Positions 52,969-61,964 of a stretch of DNA of 64,000 nucleotides are shown piece after piece (position 1 is the first letter of the stretch; each line of letters starts with the position of its first letter). A program made the position numbers and the translations under genes. This DNA is from Spirochaetaceae bacterium. Its GTDB lineage: Bacteria; Spirochaetota; Spirochaetia; SZUA-6; Bin103. Below the pieces are notes generated by a model, which saw only the letters and a program-made list of their open reading frames with translations, was not told the origin of the DNA and did not search any database. Where the stretch lies: assembly GCA_028821475.1 (NCBI GenBank), contig JAPPGB010000090.1, positions 1 through 64,000 of the forward strand, read 5' to 3'.

Positions 52969-54183
52969 ATGTCGGTTGGCTTAGTCGCGGCGCCCGACTT
53001 CAAACCTCGAGTTGGCGGTGTGGCCGAGCATGCTCATCAAATGGTGACGCATCTCGGGGAACTTGGTGAGAGGATAGTCGTGATGGCGCCCCAGATGGAG
53101 GGTGCGGCGGAGTTTGATCGGACTTGCGGCTATACGGTCATCCGATTCACGGCAGAGTCCGATAAGAGGTGGGCATCGCGATGGAGCCGGCTATCGCTTT
53201 GGCGTTCGACGTTGGAGGCCGCCGAGGCGGTAGATCCGGACTATCTTGTGTGTAGTCGCTGGGACCCGATTACGGGAAGCATTTCCGTGTTGGCGTCCAG
53301 GGTCCTACGCATACCCTTGCTGGTCTTCGCTCATGGGACGGAGGTTGGACGGCGATCTAAGTGGGGGCCGTTACGGCAAATTACCATGGGGATGGCGGAT
53401 CGAGTGGTCTGCGTGAGTAGCTACACTCAATCTCTCGTGGAGAAAATGGGGTTGAAACCGGACCAACTTGCGGTAGTTCCGAACGGGTTCGACTCACGTA
53501 TGGCCGAGCGGTTTTCGCGAGCGCGAAGGGAGGATGGGCTGAGCCGGTTGGAACATTTTTTTCAGTGCGGTATGCGAGTCGTGCTTACGATAAGTCGTCT
53601 GGTACAACGCAAGGGTATTGACCGAGTGATTTCTGCCATGCCCGATGTCGTTGCTGCCGTTCCGAATGCCGTGTACTTGATTGGCGGTGATGGGCCTGAC
53701 CGCGAGAGATTGGAGGGTCTTCGTGATGCGTCACCGGCTCGGGACTCTATCAAATTTCTTGGTGGAGTTACGGAATCAGAAAAGCTGGAGTGCTATCAGA
53801 GATGCGATCTATTCGTAATGCCGAACCGTGCCGAGAGAGGTGATGTGGAGGGGTTTGGAATCGTCTTTCTAGAGGCCAACGCATTCGGCAAACCGGTGAT
53901 TGGAGGGCGCTCTGGGGGTGCGTTGGACGCTATCGTCGATGGTGAGACGGGTCTGCTCGTCGATCCAAATGACGTGGACGAGGTTGCCAACGGGGTCGTG
54001 CGGCTTCTTGAGGATGCGGACGAAGCAACCCGATTGGGAGCCAATGGTAAGCGGCGAGTGGAGAGCGACTTCAGTTGGACGGCATGTGCTATCAGGTTTC
54101 GGACCGTGATAGATGAAGCCGTGGCGCGAAGTCGTAAAGTGGGGGAGAGAAGCGGAGTGTCTCAGGGATCAGAGGATGATTGA
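52969..54183 (+). CDS. Family 4 glycosyltransferase
   Basis: A 404-residue GT-B fold enzyme. The N-terminal GLVAAPDFKPRVGGVAEHAH contains the donor-loop glycines. VVCVSSYTQSLVEKMGLKPD and VVPNGFDSRMAERF precede the catalytic domain with LTISRLVQRKGIDRVISAM, IGGDGPDRERLEGL and the EX7E region GFGIVFLEANAFGKPVIGGR. It retains or inverts sugar linkages by family; the sugar is unknown. Its end overlaps the convergent glycosyltransferase by 22 bases. Confidence 0.92.
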   Translation: MSVGLVAAPDFKPRVGGVAEHAHQMVTHLGELGERIVVMAPQMEGAAEFDRTCGYTVIRFTAESDKRWASRWSRLSLWRSTLEAAEAVDPDYLVCSRWDPITGSISVLASRVLRIPLLVFAHGTEVGRRSKWGPLRQITMGMADRVVCVSSYTQSLVEKMGLKPDQLAVVPNGFDSRMAERFSRARREDGLSRLEHFFQCGMRVVLTISRLVQRKGIDRVISAMPDVVAAVPNAVYLIGGDGPDRERLEGLRDASPARDSIKFLGGVTESEKLECYQRCDLFVMPNRAERGDVEGFGIVFLEANAFGKPVIGGRSGGALDAIVDGETGLLVDPNDVDEVANGVVRLLEDADEATRLGANGKRRVESDFSWTACAIRFRTVIDEAVARSRKVGERSGVSQGSEDD

Positions 54184-54965
54184 TGTCGTTGTTCTACCGA
54201 TCGACGTGCGCGTAGAAGGAGTCGAAGCCTTATGGCCTCGAACCCGTAGCCACTGAAGAACCAAAGTGATTTCGGGAGGCTAAAGCCTTCTATCTCGGTG
54301 AGGAGCTTCCAAGTGTATCGCGCCGCGACCATCTTATTCGCAGAAATCGAATCTCGGCGCATCCTACAGGAGATCAGAGGTTCGTTGATCCCGATCGCCG
54401 AGCGTGACCCGTCCCGTAGCAGTGCAAGCCAGTAGCCATGATCCTGTCGGAGTCTAAGAAGTGGCATTCTGACCGTTCCACATGTGGAGCGGCGCACCAT
54501 GGCAGTAGAACAATTTATCTTGTTGCGACGCAGCATGGTGCCGTACGTAACACGGGGTGGTATGGAGACGAAGGTACCATTGGCCTCGCCTTCCCGGATT
54601 CGTACCCATCCAGTGTACGAAATGTCGGCCTGACACCGTTCCATTGCGGCGATCTGAATGGCTGCCTTGTCAGGAAACCACCTGTCGTCGCTGTCTATGA
54701 ACGCGACCATGAGTCCTCGGGCTCTATCAATCCCAATGTTTCGAGCGTGCGCTGGACCGGAGTTTGCAGTCTGCGGAATGAGGCAGATTCGACGATCATG
54801 TCGCTGGTAGTCAGCGACAATGGCTCGGCTGGAATCCGTTGATCCGTCGTCGACGACGATTAACTCCCAATCTTGAAGGGATTGACCCAAGATGGATTTG
54901 ATCGACTCGGCGATGAAGCGTTCGGAATTGTAGCAGGGCATGATAACCGTTAGAAGTGGGGGCAT
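54162..54965 (-). CDS. Family 2 glycosyltransferase, opposite strand
   Basis: A 267-residue GT-A enzyme: LLTVIMPCYNSERFIAESIK, LIVVDDGSTDSSRAIV, SGPAHARNIGIDRARGLMVA with FIDSDDRW as the DxD motif. It is the only gene in this block on the minus strand, converging on the family 4 enzyme and divergent from the EpsG-like gene. That orientation suggests later insertion or a separate promoter. Substrates are unknown. Confidence 0.9.
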   Translation of the reverse strand: MPPLLTVIMPCYNSERFIAESIKSILGQSLQDWELIVVDDGSTDSSRAIVADYQRHDRRICLIPQTANSGPAHARNIGIDRARGLMVAFIDSDDRWFPDKAAIQIAAMERCQADISYTGWVRIREGEANGTFVSIPPRVTYGTMLRRNKINCSTAMVRRSTCGTVRMPLLRLRQDHGYWLALLRDGSRSAIGINEPLISCRMRRDSISANKMVAARYTWKLLTEIEGFSLPKSLWFFSGYGFEAIRLRLLLRARRSVEQRHQSSSDP

Positions 54966-55088
54966 GGGATCCAGTGACTGAGTCGATGTTATACTATTTG
55001 GGTCGGATCGTGGCTATGGCTGAGATCGTACGGCGGACGCGCGCGGCACGTGGCAGACCACGGTCCCGAAACCCGTTGCGTTTCCGTG

Positions 55089-56078
55089 ATGGAGAGAGAT
55101 AGCGAGTTGGAACTCATCACCTTCGTCGTGTTGGCGGCGGGAGCATACTTCATTCGTCGTACCAAGCGTCGATCGGCTGTATACAGTTGGTTTTTCTTGT
55201 TCACCGTATATTCCCTAGTAGTACGAACCTCACCGCCCACGTTGGATATGGTCGCGTACCATAGCGCTCTCACCGTGTGGCCGCCTCCGGTGACCCAATA
55301 TACACTGCGGGAGCCCATAATATGGCTTGGAGCACCTCTTGTCTACAAGATCTTGGGCAGCGAGGTTTTCACGTTTATGCTGTTTGATGTGACCACCGGG
55401 CTGATTGTCATTCGTGCGGTCGACCGTATGGAAGAAGGACGAGAGACTATGTTACCGTTGGGTCCGATGGTATTAGTGTCATACGTTTTTTTGATGGGAC
55501 AGCAGAATGGCTGGCGGCAACAGGTAGCATTCGCTATATTTCTGTGGGCCTGCTCCGCGCGATCAAATCATCAACGGAGGGCGCTTCTATTGCTGGTCTT
55601 GTCGGTTCTCGCACACAACTCAACCGCGCTACTCTCGGGATACTGGTTTGATGTCGGCCGCAACGGACGCCGACGATACGGTCCTCTGATCACACTTGTA
55701 GGAGTGTCCTTGGTTGGGCTGCTACTCCCTTACCTTGCCAAGTCGTCATCGGTCACGGGGCTTAGAACCGAGTATCTATATGTCGCGTTGGCAGTTGTTC
55801 TATACCTTGTCGTGGTCTATTCCAGTTCCGGGCGGTTACCTCGTGGCGCGGCGACCGGGTTGGTGAACTTTGCCGCATTCGTGCCGGCCATTGTCATTCT
55901 TGGGTCGACACAGTTCGAAAGAATGGCGATGATGTTCCTGGTACTCATACTGGTGGACATGTGGAAGCACCATGGGCCTTTGCAATTAAATCGGCCCGAA
56001 GTGGTGAATATGGTATTTGCGATCCTGGTGGCACCCGTATTTCTTTTCCCCAACGCGTTGAACATGTTACTGATATAG
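55089..56078 (+). CDS. EpsG/Wzy-like membrane polymerase
   Basis: About 329 residues with eight or more hydrophobic helices, for example LELITFVVLAAGAYFI, LLLLVLSVLAHNSTALLSG and EYLYVALAVVLYLVVVYSS. The REPIIWLGAPLVYKILG and LMGQQNGWRQQVAFAIFLW segments match the EpsG family of exopolysaccharide polymerases. It is the likely repeat-unit polymerase partnered with the flippase at 50386. ATG 55089 is chosen; an upstream in-frame start at 55050 adds 13 residues. Confidence 0.75.
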   Translation: MERDSELELITFVVLAAGAYFIRRTKRRSAVYSWFFLFTVYSLVVRTSPPTLDMVAYHSALTVWPPPVTQYTLREPIIWLGAPLVYKILGSEVFTFMLFDVTTGLIVIRAVDRMEEGRETMLPLGPMVLVSYVFLMGQQNGWRQQVAFAIFLWACSARSNHQRRALLLLVLSVLAHNSTALLSGYWFDVGRNGRRRYGPLITLVGVSLVGLLLPYLAKSSSVTGLRTEYLYVALAVVLYLVVVYSSSGRLPRGAATGLVNFAAFVPAIVILGSTQFERMAMMFLVLILVDMWKHHGPLQLNRPEVVNMVFAILVAPVFLFPNALNMLLI

Positions 56079-56250
56079 TAGGAGTCCATTGAATCATGAC
56101 GGAGGACGATAGTGGAGTCGAGAACATCCGGTGTTGACTCATTGAGAGTGTCTGTGGGCTTTGGTCTTTTGGCTTTGAGTGCTGCCTCGCGCACCGCGGC
56201 AGCTCGTTTATGGAGATTGTCCCGTCTTTTAGGACATAGCGAGATGAGGT

Positions 56251-57570
56251 GTGCAGAGGTTGGTTACGATAGAAGAGTTCGAGGATCGCTCGGCGGCGAT
56301 CGGTGTAGTTGGACTTGGTTACGTGGGGGTGTCGTTGCTCGTGGCGCTGGCACGACACTTCCGGGTGTGTGGCTTTGACCGAGACCCAAGACGTATTCGG
56401 GAACTCAAGAAGGGATTCGACCGCACGCGGTCTGTGACCGCAGCTGAGATAGGGGCGATAGATCGTACGTTAACGATCGATGAGAGCGTGCTTGAACAAT
56501 GCAAGCTGATTATCATTTCAGTCCCGACCCCAATTACGCCAAGTTTATATCCGAATTTGGAGCCTCTGAAGGACGCTGCTCGATCGGTTGCGCGTCGGGT
56601 GTCTGGAGGTAGTGTCATTGTCATCGAGTCCACGGTCTACCCGGGTGTAACAGAGGGAATTGTTAGGCCGATCATCACTAACGAGAGTAAACTTGAGCCG
56701 GGTGATCGATTGCATTTTGGTTACTCCCCTGAGCGTATCAATCCGGGTGACGGCCAACACTCTCTTGGACGTATCCCTAAGGTGGTGGCCGGAGATAGTG
56801 ACGCAGTGACCGATTTGCTGGCGAAGGTTTATGGTGCGATAGCAAACGGCGTCCACCAAGCGACGAGTATCAAGGTAGCAGAAGCCGCTAAAGTACTTGA
56901 GAACACACAGCGTGACGTCAACATTGCGCTAATGAACGAGGCTGCGACAATTTTCCGGCGCATTGGAGTTGATACGAGAGACGTGATCCGTACGGCGAGT
57001 ACAAAGTGGAATTTTGCGCCATTTGAGCCAGGGCTGGTCGGGGGAGACTGTATCGCTACGGATCCCTACTATCTCCTCCATATCGCCAGAAAGACTGGTA
57101 CGGACGCTGCCGTTATTTCAGCTAGTCGTGATGTTAATGATGGTATGGGACGCTACGTTGCCGAGCACACAGGCGCTCTAATCCGCAGTCGGAGCAGCGC
57201 ACGTTCAGAGGCCCGAGTACTAATCTTAGGAATAAGCTTCAAGGAGAACGTGCCCCGCGTGCAGAATACGAGAGTAGTTGACATTGTTGACGCGTTGGTG
57301 CTGCAGCGGGTGAGCTGTTCAGTGTTTGATCCAATCGCAGACGCGGATGAAGTTCGGGCTCTCGGTTATGAGCCCTTGACGAGTGTGGATCGGGATGCTC
57401 CCTATGACGCGGTGGTAGTTGCGGTAAAGCACCGATTGTTTATTACAACGCTACCGATCACAAGATTGCTCAAACTAATGGTGCCGGGCAAAGGAGTACT
57501 GGTCGACGTGAAATCCATGTACGATCGACGAGAGGTCGAGAAATCAGGCATGATATACTGGAGCTTGTGA
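56251..57570 (+). CDS. Nucleotide-sugar 6-dehydrogenase (UDP-GlcNAc/ManNAc dehydrogenase family)
   Basis: A 439-residue NAD-dependent enzyme that oxidises the C6 hydroxyl of a UDP-sugar to a uronic acid. AIGVVGLGYVGVSLLVALA is the NAD-binding loop, IIISVPTPI and VIESTVYPGVTEGIV are family motifs, and GYSPERINPGD is diagnostic of the WbpA/WecC/TviB group rather than UDP-glucose dehydrogenase. The catalytic Cys lies in VGGDCIATDPYYL, where family members usually have GGHCIGVDPYYL, so His and Gly near the active site are changed. The start is GTG 56251. Confidence 0.92.
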   Translation: MQRLVTIEEFEDRSAAIGVVGLGYVGVSLLVALARHFRVCGFDRDPRRIRELKKGFDRTRSVTAAEIGAIDRTLTIDESVLEQCKLIIISVPTPITPSLYPNLEPLKDAARSVARRVSGGSVIVIESTVYPGVTEGIVRPIITNESKLEPGDRLHFGYSPERINPGDGQHSLGRIPKVVAGDSDAVTDLLAKVYGAIANGVHQATSIKVAEAAKVLENTQRDVNIALMNEAATIFRRIGVDTRDVIRTASTKWNFAPFEPGLVGGDCIATDPYYLLHIARKTGTDAAVISASRDVNDGMGRYVAEHTGALIRSRSSARSEARVLILGISFKENVPRVQNTRVVDIVDALVLQRVSCSVFDPIADADEVRALGYEPLTSVDRDAPYDAVVVAVKHRLFITTLPITRLLKLMVPGKGVLVDVKSMYDRREVEKSGMIYWSL

Positions 57571-57896
57571 AATCGGGACTATTCAAAGTTGTGCAGCTGA
57601 TCTCCCATCCACGATGATGTCCCCCGTGCAGGTGCCGCGACGCTGGTTCTGGTGTCGACGCGGATCCAGCAAGTTTGGGTATTTGGGTGGGTGGTGGCCA
57701 TGTCGGCTGGCCAACCGGATGAGCCTGCTGGCAATCTAGTGGCTATGGAAAGGAGGGGCGACTGTGTTCCAAGGAGCGGTGGGTGCCGCGACGGTCGAGG
57801 ATTGCTACTGGTATATTCCTTTGCGGTCGGAAGGTACTCGGTCTTGGAGTGTCAACTGAACGGAAGAGTTGCAAGGATGATGGGAAGACGCGTGCG
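57571..57896. other. Gap without a supported gene
   Basis: 326 bases between the dehydrogenase and the epimerase. A GGAGGGG at 57752-57758 precedes no convincing coding frame, and the frame of the epimerase is open to 57783 but without family sequence. No named feature could be supported. Confidence 0.45.
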
Positions 57897-58874
57897 ATGG
57901 CATTAGTGTCGCTTGTGGGTGGGATGGGATTCATCGGCAGCCGCCTAGCCTCTGACCTCAGTGCAAAGGGCGACGCCGTAAGGATTGTGGACGCTGCAGT
58001 GACTCGTAATGACGATGGACAGTACCTTCGGGTGGATGTTCGGGATCGCCATGCTTTGGCGGCAAGCATAGACGGTTCTGACGTGATATACAGCCTCGCG
58101 GCTGTCCACCGCGATGATATAAAGCCAGCGTCCCTATATGACGAAGTCAACGTGTTAGGAGCGGTTAATCTCTGCGACGCGTGTCGGGAACTTGGCATTT
58201 TAAGAATCGTGTTCACGAGCTCGGTTGCCGTGTATAGTCTCGTTGCGGACGAACTCTCGGAGGACAGTACTACCGAGCCCTCAAGTGCGTACGGATCCTC
58301 GAAACTCCGGGCGGAGCAAGTATATCGCGATTGGCAGGCGGAAGAACCGAATAGTCGGTCCCTAGTGATCGTTCGCCCTACCGTGGTCTTCGGTGAGGGG
58401 AACCGAGGCAATGTCTACCAGTTGTTCCGCCAAATCTGGTCGCGACGTTTCGTGATGGTAGGTAACGGTAGGAACAGGAAGTCCATGGCATACGTAGGGA
58501 ATGTTAGTGCGTTCCTTGTTCATGTGCTCGGTCTCGGCGCCGGCGTACATACGTTTAACTATGTGGACGGTCCTGATCTTTCGATGGAAGAACTCGTCGA
58601 CACTATCTTGATCGCTTTCGGCCGACAACCCAAGCTAAAGGTTCGAATTCCCTATGTGTTCGGATACCTGATTGGTGTGGTATGCGATGCAGTGGCCGCA
58701 GCTAGCAACAGGCGACTGCCAATTAGCGCGGCTCGCATACGTAAATTTCGGAGCACAACCACTTTTTCGGCACAACGAACCAAGTCTATCGGCTTCCAAC
58801 CTCCAACGAGCCTACGTGAGGCGCTGTTAAAGACCATCAAACACGAATTCTTCGGAAGTGCGCGTTCCGATTGA
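57897..58874 (+). CDS. NAD-dependent epimerase/dehydratase (extended SDR)
   Basis: About 325 residues. SLVGGMGFIGSRLASDLS is the Rossmann glycine motif, VIYSLAAVHRDDIKP follows strand 4, and the catalytic YGSSK is in SSAYGSSKLRAEQVYRD, after a TSSVAVYS serine motif. IVRPTVVFGEGNRGNVYQLF is the substrate side. It probably modifies a nucleotide sugar or lipid-linked sugar for the polysaccharide, but the exact reaction is open. ATG 57897 is chosen over the frame start at 57783. Confidence 0.88.
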   Translation: MALVSLVGGMGFIGSRLASDLSAKGDAVRIVDAAVTRNDDGQYLRVDVRDRHALAASIDGSDVIYSLAAVHRDDIKPASLYDEVNVLGAVNLCDACRELGILRIVFTSSVAVYSLVADELSEDSTTEPSSAYGSSKLRAEQVYRDWQAEEPNSRSLVIVRPTVVFGEGNRGNVYQLFRQIWSRRFVMVGNGRNRKSMAYVGNVSAFLVHVLGLGAGVHTFNYVDGPDLSMEELVDTILIAFGRQPKLKVRIPYVFGYLIGVVCDAVAAASNRRLPISAARIRKFRSTTTFSAQRTKSIGFQPPTSLREALLKTIKHEFFGSARSD

Positions 58875-58968
58875 GAGACATCCGCCGAAACATTCGGACC
58901 TCGGACCAGGATTGTGTGCTTAACTCAAACTGCTTCTCCGACTAGTCACGGTCCGCGCGTGGCGGCGT

Positions 58969-59388
58969 GTGCTTGACGGAAGAGATTCGAGGGCGATACG
59001 GTATGTGAGCCGCTATCAGCCTAATGGGCTGCTGGCCGACTGGGAGGTTCTGGAAGTGCATGGAGGGGCAGCGCAGAAGGATGACAGCATAACCATAGTC
59101 GAACGAATTGTCCATGACGATTTGGCGAGCTATTACGACAAGGAATTTGACGTCGTGGCGCGCCACGTTCGAGCATTCTTGAATGACGAAGAGTACGTAC
59201 AGATCTACATCGTGTTTGAGGGTGAGTTGGAGGAACTGAGGGCAACTAATTGGGCAAAGGGTCTGACCGGAAGGATTCGCAAGAAGCTTTCGTCGCAACA
59301 CATCGAAGAGTTTCCCATTCTTTCGCCAGTTTCGAAGTCCGAATGGCCGATGATAAAACGAGCTTTGCCAAGTGAGCAAACAAGCTGA
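58969..59388 (+). CDS. HEPN-module partner protein, copy 1
   Basis: A 139-residue protein of no family known to me. The C-terminal part (IEEFPILSPVSKSEWPMIKR) aligns with the partner at 61141-61485 (VEEFPVPSFFLKSEWEGLNK). It starts at GTG 58969 and overlaps a decayed HEPN gene by about 14 bases, the same arrangement as the intact second copy. The N-terminal half (LADWEVLEVHGGAAQKDDSI) differs from copy 2, so the pair may be paralogues of different age. Confidence 0.6.
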   Translation: MLDGRDSRAIRYVSRYQPNGLLADWEVLEVHGGAAQKDDSITIVERIVHDDLASYYDKEFDVVARHVRAFLNDEEYVQIYIVFEGELEELRATNWAKGLTGRIRKKLSSQHIEEFPILSPVSKSEWPMIKRALPSEQTS

Positions 59389-59534
59389 CGATCATTTGAA
59401 GCTGGGATGGGAGGCTATCTGTTCGATCTCTGAACGACCGCGTCAAGTGACTCTGAAACGAGCTGTAAGTGATGCCTACTACGTGCGTTCGCGGTTTATC
59501 TGCTGATGAACCTGCGAGCGCCGAGATAAAGACC
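59375..59534 (+). pseudogene. HEPN-domain gene, internally deleted
   Basis: GTG 59375 opens VSKQADDHLKLGWEAICS followed by VTLKRAVSDAYYV, matching the start of the intact HEPN gene (EYLRRSVSTIYYAL). The frame then breaks. A shifted frame reads AFAVYLLMNLRAPR and stops, matching the end of the intact protein (AFAIYLLIDKRRG). About 90 central codons are missing. Confidence 0.7.
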
Positions 59535-59566
59535 GCCAACCCCGGGAGCATGAGAGCCTATCCGAA

Positions 59567-60275
59567 CGTCAGCGGTCGAACCAGAGTTGGTCGGCCCAGT
59601 ACATCAGGTTGCCTTTCCAGTCGGTGTTGGAGACCGGGAACTCGGTGGGTACGTTGCGCAGGTCGTTGTTGGTCAGCAGCACGGCCGGGGCCTCGCCGAC
59701 GGTGCCGATCACGAACAAGTTGTCGCCGGTGAAGTCGAACATCTTCTGGGCCAGCTCGAACCACTCCTCGGAGCCGAACTCGGACAGGCGGAACTGGCGC
59801 TGCCAGTCGATGCCGCCCGGCTGCAGCATGAACTCGTCGGCGGCGATGTTTTCGCCCCAGGCGGCGTCGTCCACCAGCCGCGGCACCACGCGCAGGTCGA
59901 CCTCCGCCCACTGCGCGATCTCCAGCTCGAACAGCTTGCTGATCCACGGCATCATGGTGGGAGTTTCCAGGCCGACGCCGCGGATAATGTCCCAGTGCGC
60001 CACCAGCGCCTCGGCCCAGGTGTCGTAGCCCTCCTCCTCGGCCAGTTTCTGGGCGTCCTCGTTGTAGCGGATGTGCCACTTCTTGAGATAGTTGCTCGGC
60101 GCGTACTGCACGTAGTTGCCGCCCTTCCAGGTGGTCCAGCCGGGAATGACCACGTAGTCGATCTGCGACATGTGGAACTGCATGGCGTGGTCGTCGATCT
60201 TGGTGATGCTGGCCGCGGTGGTGGGCGTCTCGCCGGCGCGCCAGCCGTCGGTTCACGAATATCTCGCCCTTGGCA
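59567..60275 (-). pseudogene. 3' fragment of a family 5 solute-binding protein gene, copy 1
   Basis: The minus strand encodes about 230 residues of an ABC-transporter peptide-type binding protein: DDHAMQFHMSQIDYVVIPG, SNYLKKWHIRYNEDAQKLAE, WFELAQKMFDFTGDN and IGTVGEAPAVLLTNNDLRNV. There is no signal peptide or N-terminal lobe. The reading frame shifts near 60246, and the segment between GGID and WQRQF is missing about 54 residues present in copy 2. Confidence 0.75.
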
Positions 60276-60474
60276 CGTCGGAATGCCCGGTCCCAAATAG
60301 CCCGCCGGCGGACGATGGCTGTGCACCGATTTCATCGTCTTCCATGTTACGGAGCGACCGTGCAGAGTCACGCTTGGTAGAGCATCACGTCGGAACAGGC
60401 TCCAGCACTCGTGCGGCGCATGACGGTCGATGGTGGTCGTCGTCAGTCGAAAAGCCGCTTCCGTACTTGTGCCT

Positions 60475-60985
60475 CGGAGTCGTGCCACGTTCCATCGCGT
60501 ACGTAACTTTCGGCGATGCGTCCCAAGACGCCGCTGACATAGGGGTATTCGAACGACAGTCGCAGTGACCAGGCGCGGTACGTGTCGGCAATTCGACTTT
60601 GAGTAGCGGCCCATCGCATGGAACGCCGCGCGCGGCCGCTTTACCTGCAGCAGGTTATCGATCACCTCTGCACGCTCTGCATCGGTCAGCCAATTCCAAG
60701 GGGGAGGAATGATGGTGTGCCAGTACCCGTTGCGGACCTCTTGTGTCTGTTGATCGAGGAGTCGCCACGTCGTATCACCCAGCGGTGCGCATCGGAACAG
60801 GCGCGCTGCTGGTCTACGGTGGCGTCTGTGGCAGCGGCCCGCAGGACGTCCGATCTCTCGGAGGAGTCGAGCGACGCGATGAACCCACGCGTCGACCGGC
60901 GCAGCTTCGCCCGCAGCTACCTGCGCCGTCAGCAAAGCGTCGCTGAACCGTCCGCTCATCGCTGCTCCGGCAAAGCGACGCGCTC
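60475..60985 (-). pseudogene. C-terminal remnant of a large unidentified protein
   Basis: On the minus strand, ordered blocks in different frames read GFIASLDSSERSDVLRAAAT, then NGYWHTIIPPPWNWLTDAER with VIDNLLQVKRPRAAFHAM, then YRAWSLRLSFEYPYVSGVLG with RDGTWHDSEAQVRKRLFD and a stop. Each block looks well conserved but they are joined by shifts and deletions. It resembles the end of a large helical-repeat protein, possibly from a defence locus; I could not name the family. Confidence 0.5.
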
Positions 60986-61140
60986 AGCTTCGAATCTTGG
61001 GTAGCGAGCGCCAGCGCCAACGGCAGTGTGCCGACTACGCCGGCCGCTGGTTGACAAAACGGCGCGGGTTCGTGTCACCTACCAGAGTTCGCGGGTCGTC
61101 GAGCCCACCACCAAACAGCGGCGGCCGCGGAGGTATCCTG

Positions 61141-61485
61141 GTGCAGAACGGAACCGTAGCGCAGATTCAGGACGACGAAGGACTGAAACAGATAGCGACA
61201 ATTGCCCGGGAGGGTCTGGAGCAGTACAAGGTTCGGTTCAAGTTTCAGGTAGTGGTGGACCGCGAGTCGAACGACTACGGTGACGGCGACGGCGAACCGT
61301 ACTTGGATATCGCTATCATATGCGATGCCAATAACGTCGACGAATTAGGAGCATCTGATCTGGTCGGTTACTTGATGACGCTGCGAGACAAGCTGGTCGA
61401 GATCGGCGTGGAGGAGTTTCCGGTGCCGTCATTCTTTTTGAAATCAGAGTGGGAGGGGCTGAACAAGCACAGTGGATCCCCATAA
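61141..61485 (+). CDS. HEPN-module partner protein, copy 2
   Basis: A 114-residue acidic protein starting at GTG 61141. LKQIATIAREGLEQYKVRFK leads to FQVVVDRESND, DGEPYLDIAIICDANN, and the conserved end VEEFPVPSFFLKSEW. The fold is not recognised, though the position before a HEPN gene resembles MNT/HEPN antitoxin-toxin pairs. No MNT GSxxxGxxDxD motif is present, so it is not a standard MNT antitoxin. It overlaps the HEPN gene by 14 bases. Confidence 0.7.
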   Translation: MQNGTVAQIQDDEGLKQIATIAREGLEQYKVRFKFQVVVDRESNDYGDGDGEPYLDIAIICDANNVDELGASDLVGYLMTLRDKLVEIGVEEFPVPSFFLKSEWEGLNKHSGSP

Positions 61486-61951
61486 GCTCTTGGCGGCGGC
61501 ACGGGACCTCGTTCACTCGGGTATACACGGCAACAGAGTAACTGATGAGTACCTTCGGCGATCTGTCAGCACGATCTACTATGCGCTATTCCAGTGTTTG
61601 TCGAGATCCAATGCCGATTCGTTGGTTGGCGGCCCCAGGGCGCGGCGTGATCAGGAAGAGTGGGATTTGGTTTACCGTGCGATGGATCACAGGAAGGCAC
61701 TCAATCGTTGCCGCAGAAGTGACGAATTGAAGAGGTTCCCAGTAGAGATTCAGAGGTTTGCCAACCTGTTCTGTATAGCACAGGAACAGAGGATCAAGGC
61801 GGACTATGATCCGCACGCAAGGTTTTCAGTCGGTTCGGTTCTGGTCGCGATAACATTCGCGACCATTATCATACAAAGATTCCGCGCGCTGCCGCGTCAT
61901 AGTCGACGGGCGTTCGCGATTTATTTGCTGATCGACAAGAGGCGAGGATAG
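61472..61951 (+). CDS. HEPN-domain protein
   Basis: A 159-residue mostly helical protein starting at GTG 61472. LLAAARDLVHSGIHGNRVTD, YLRRSVSTIYYALFQCLSRS and EWDLVYRAMDHRKALNRC follow the HEPN pattern, with a polar RAMDH motif where HEPN RNases carry their R..H pair. VEIQRFANLFCIAQEQRIKA is the next long helix. Some HEPN proteins are RNases that act as toxins or abortive-infection effectors. Whether the RxxxH here is catalytic is not certain. It forms an overlapping pair with the upstream partner gene. Confidence 0.72.
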   Translation: MDPHKLLAAARDLVHSGIHGNRVTDEYLRRSVSTIYYALFQCLSRSNADSLVGGPRARRDQEEWDLVYRAMDHRKALNRCRRSDELKRFPVEIQRFANLFCIAQEQRIKADYDPHARFSVGSVLVAITFATIIIQRFRALPRHSRRAFAIYLLIDKRRG

Positions 61952-61964
61952 CGGCGTCCCTCTG

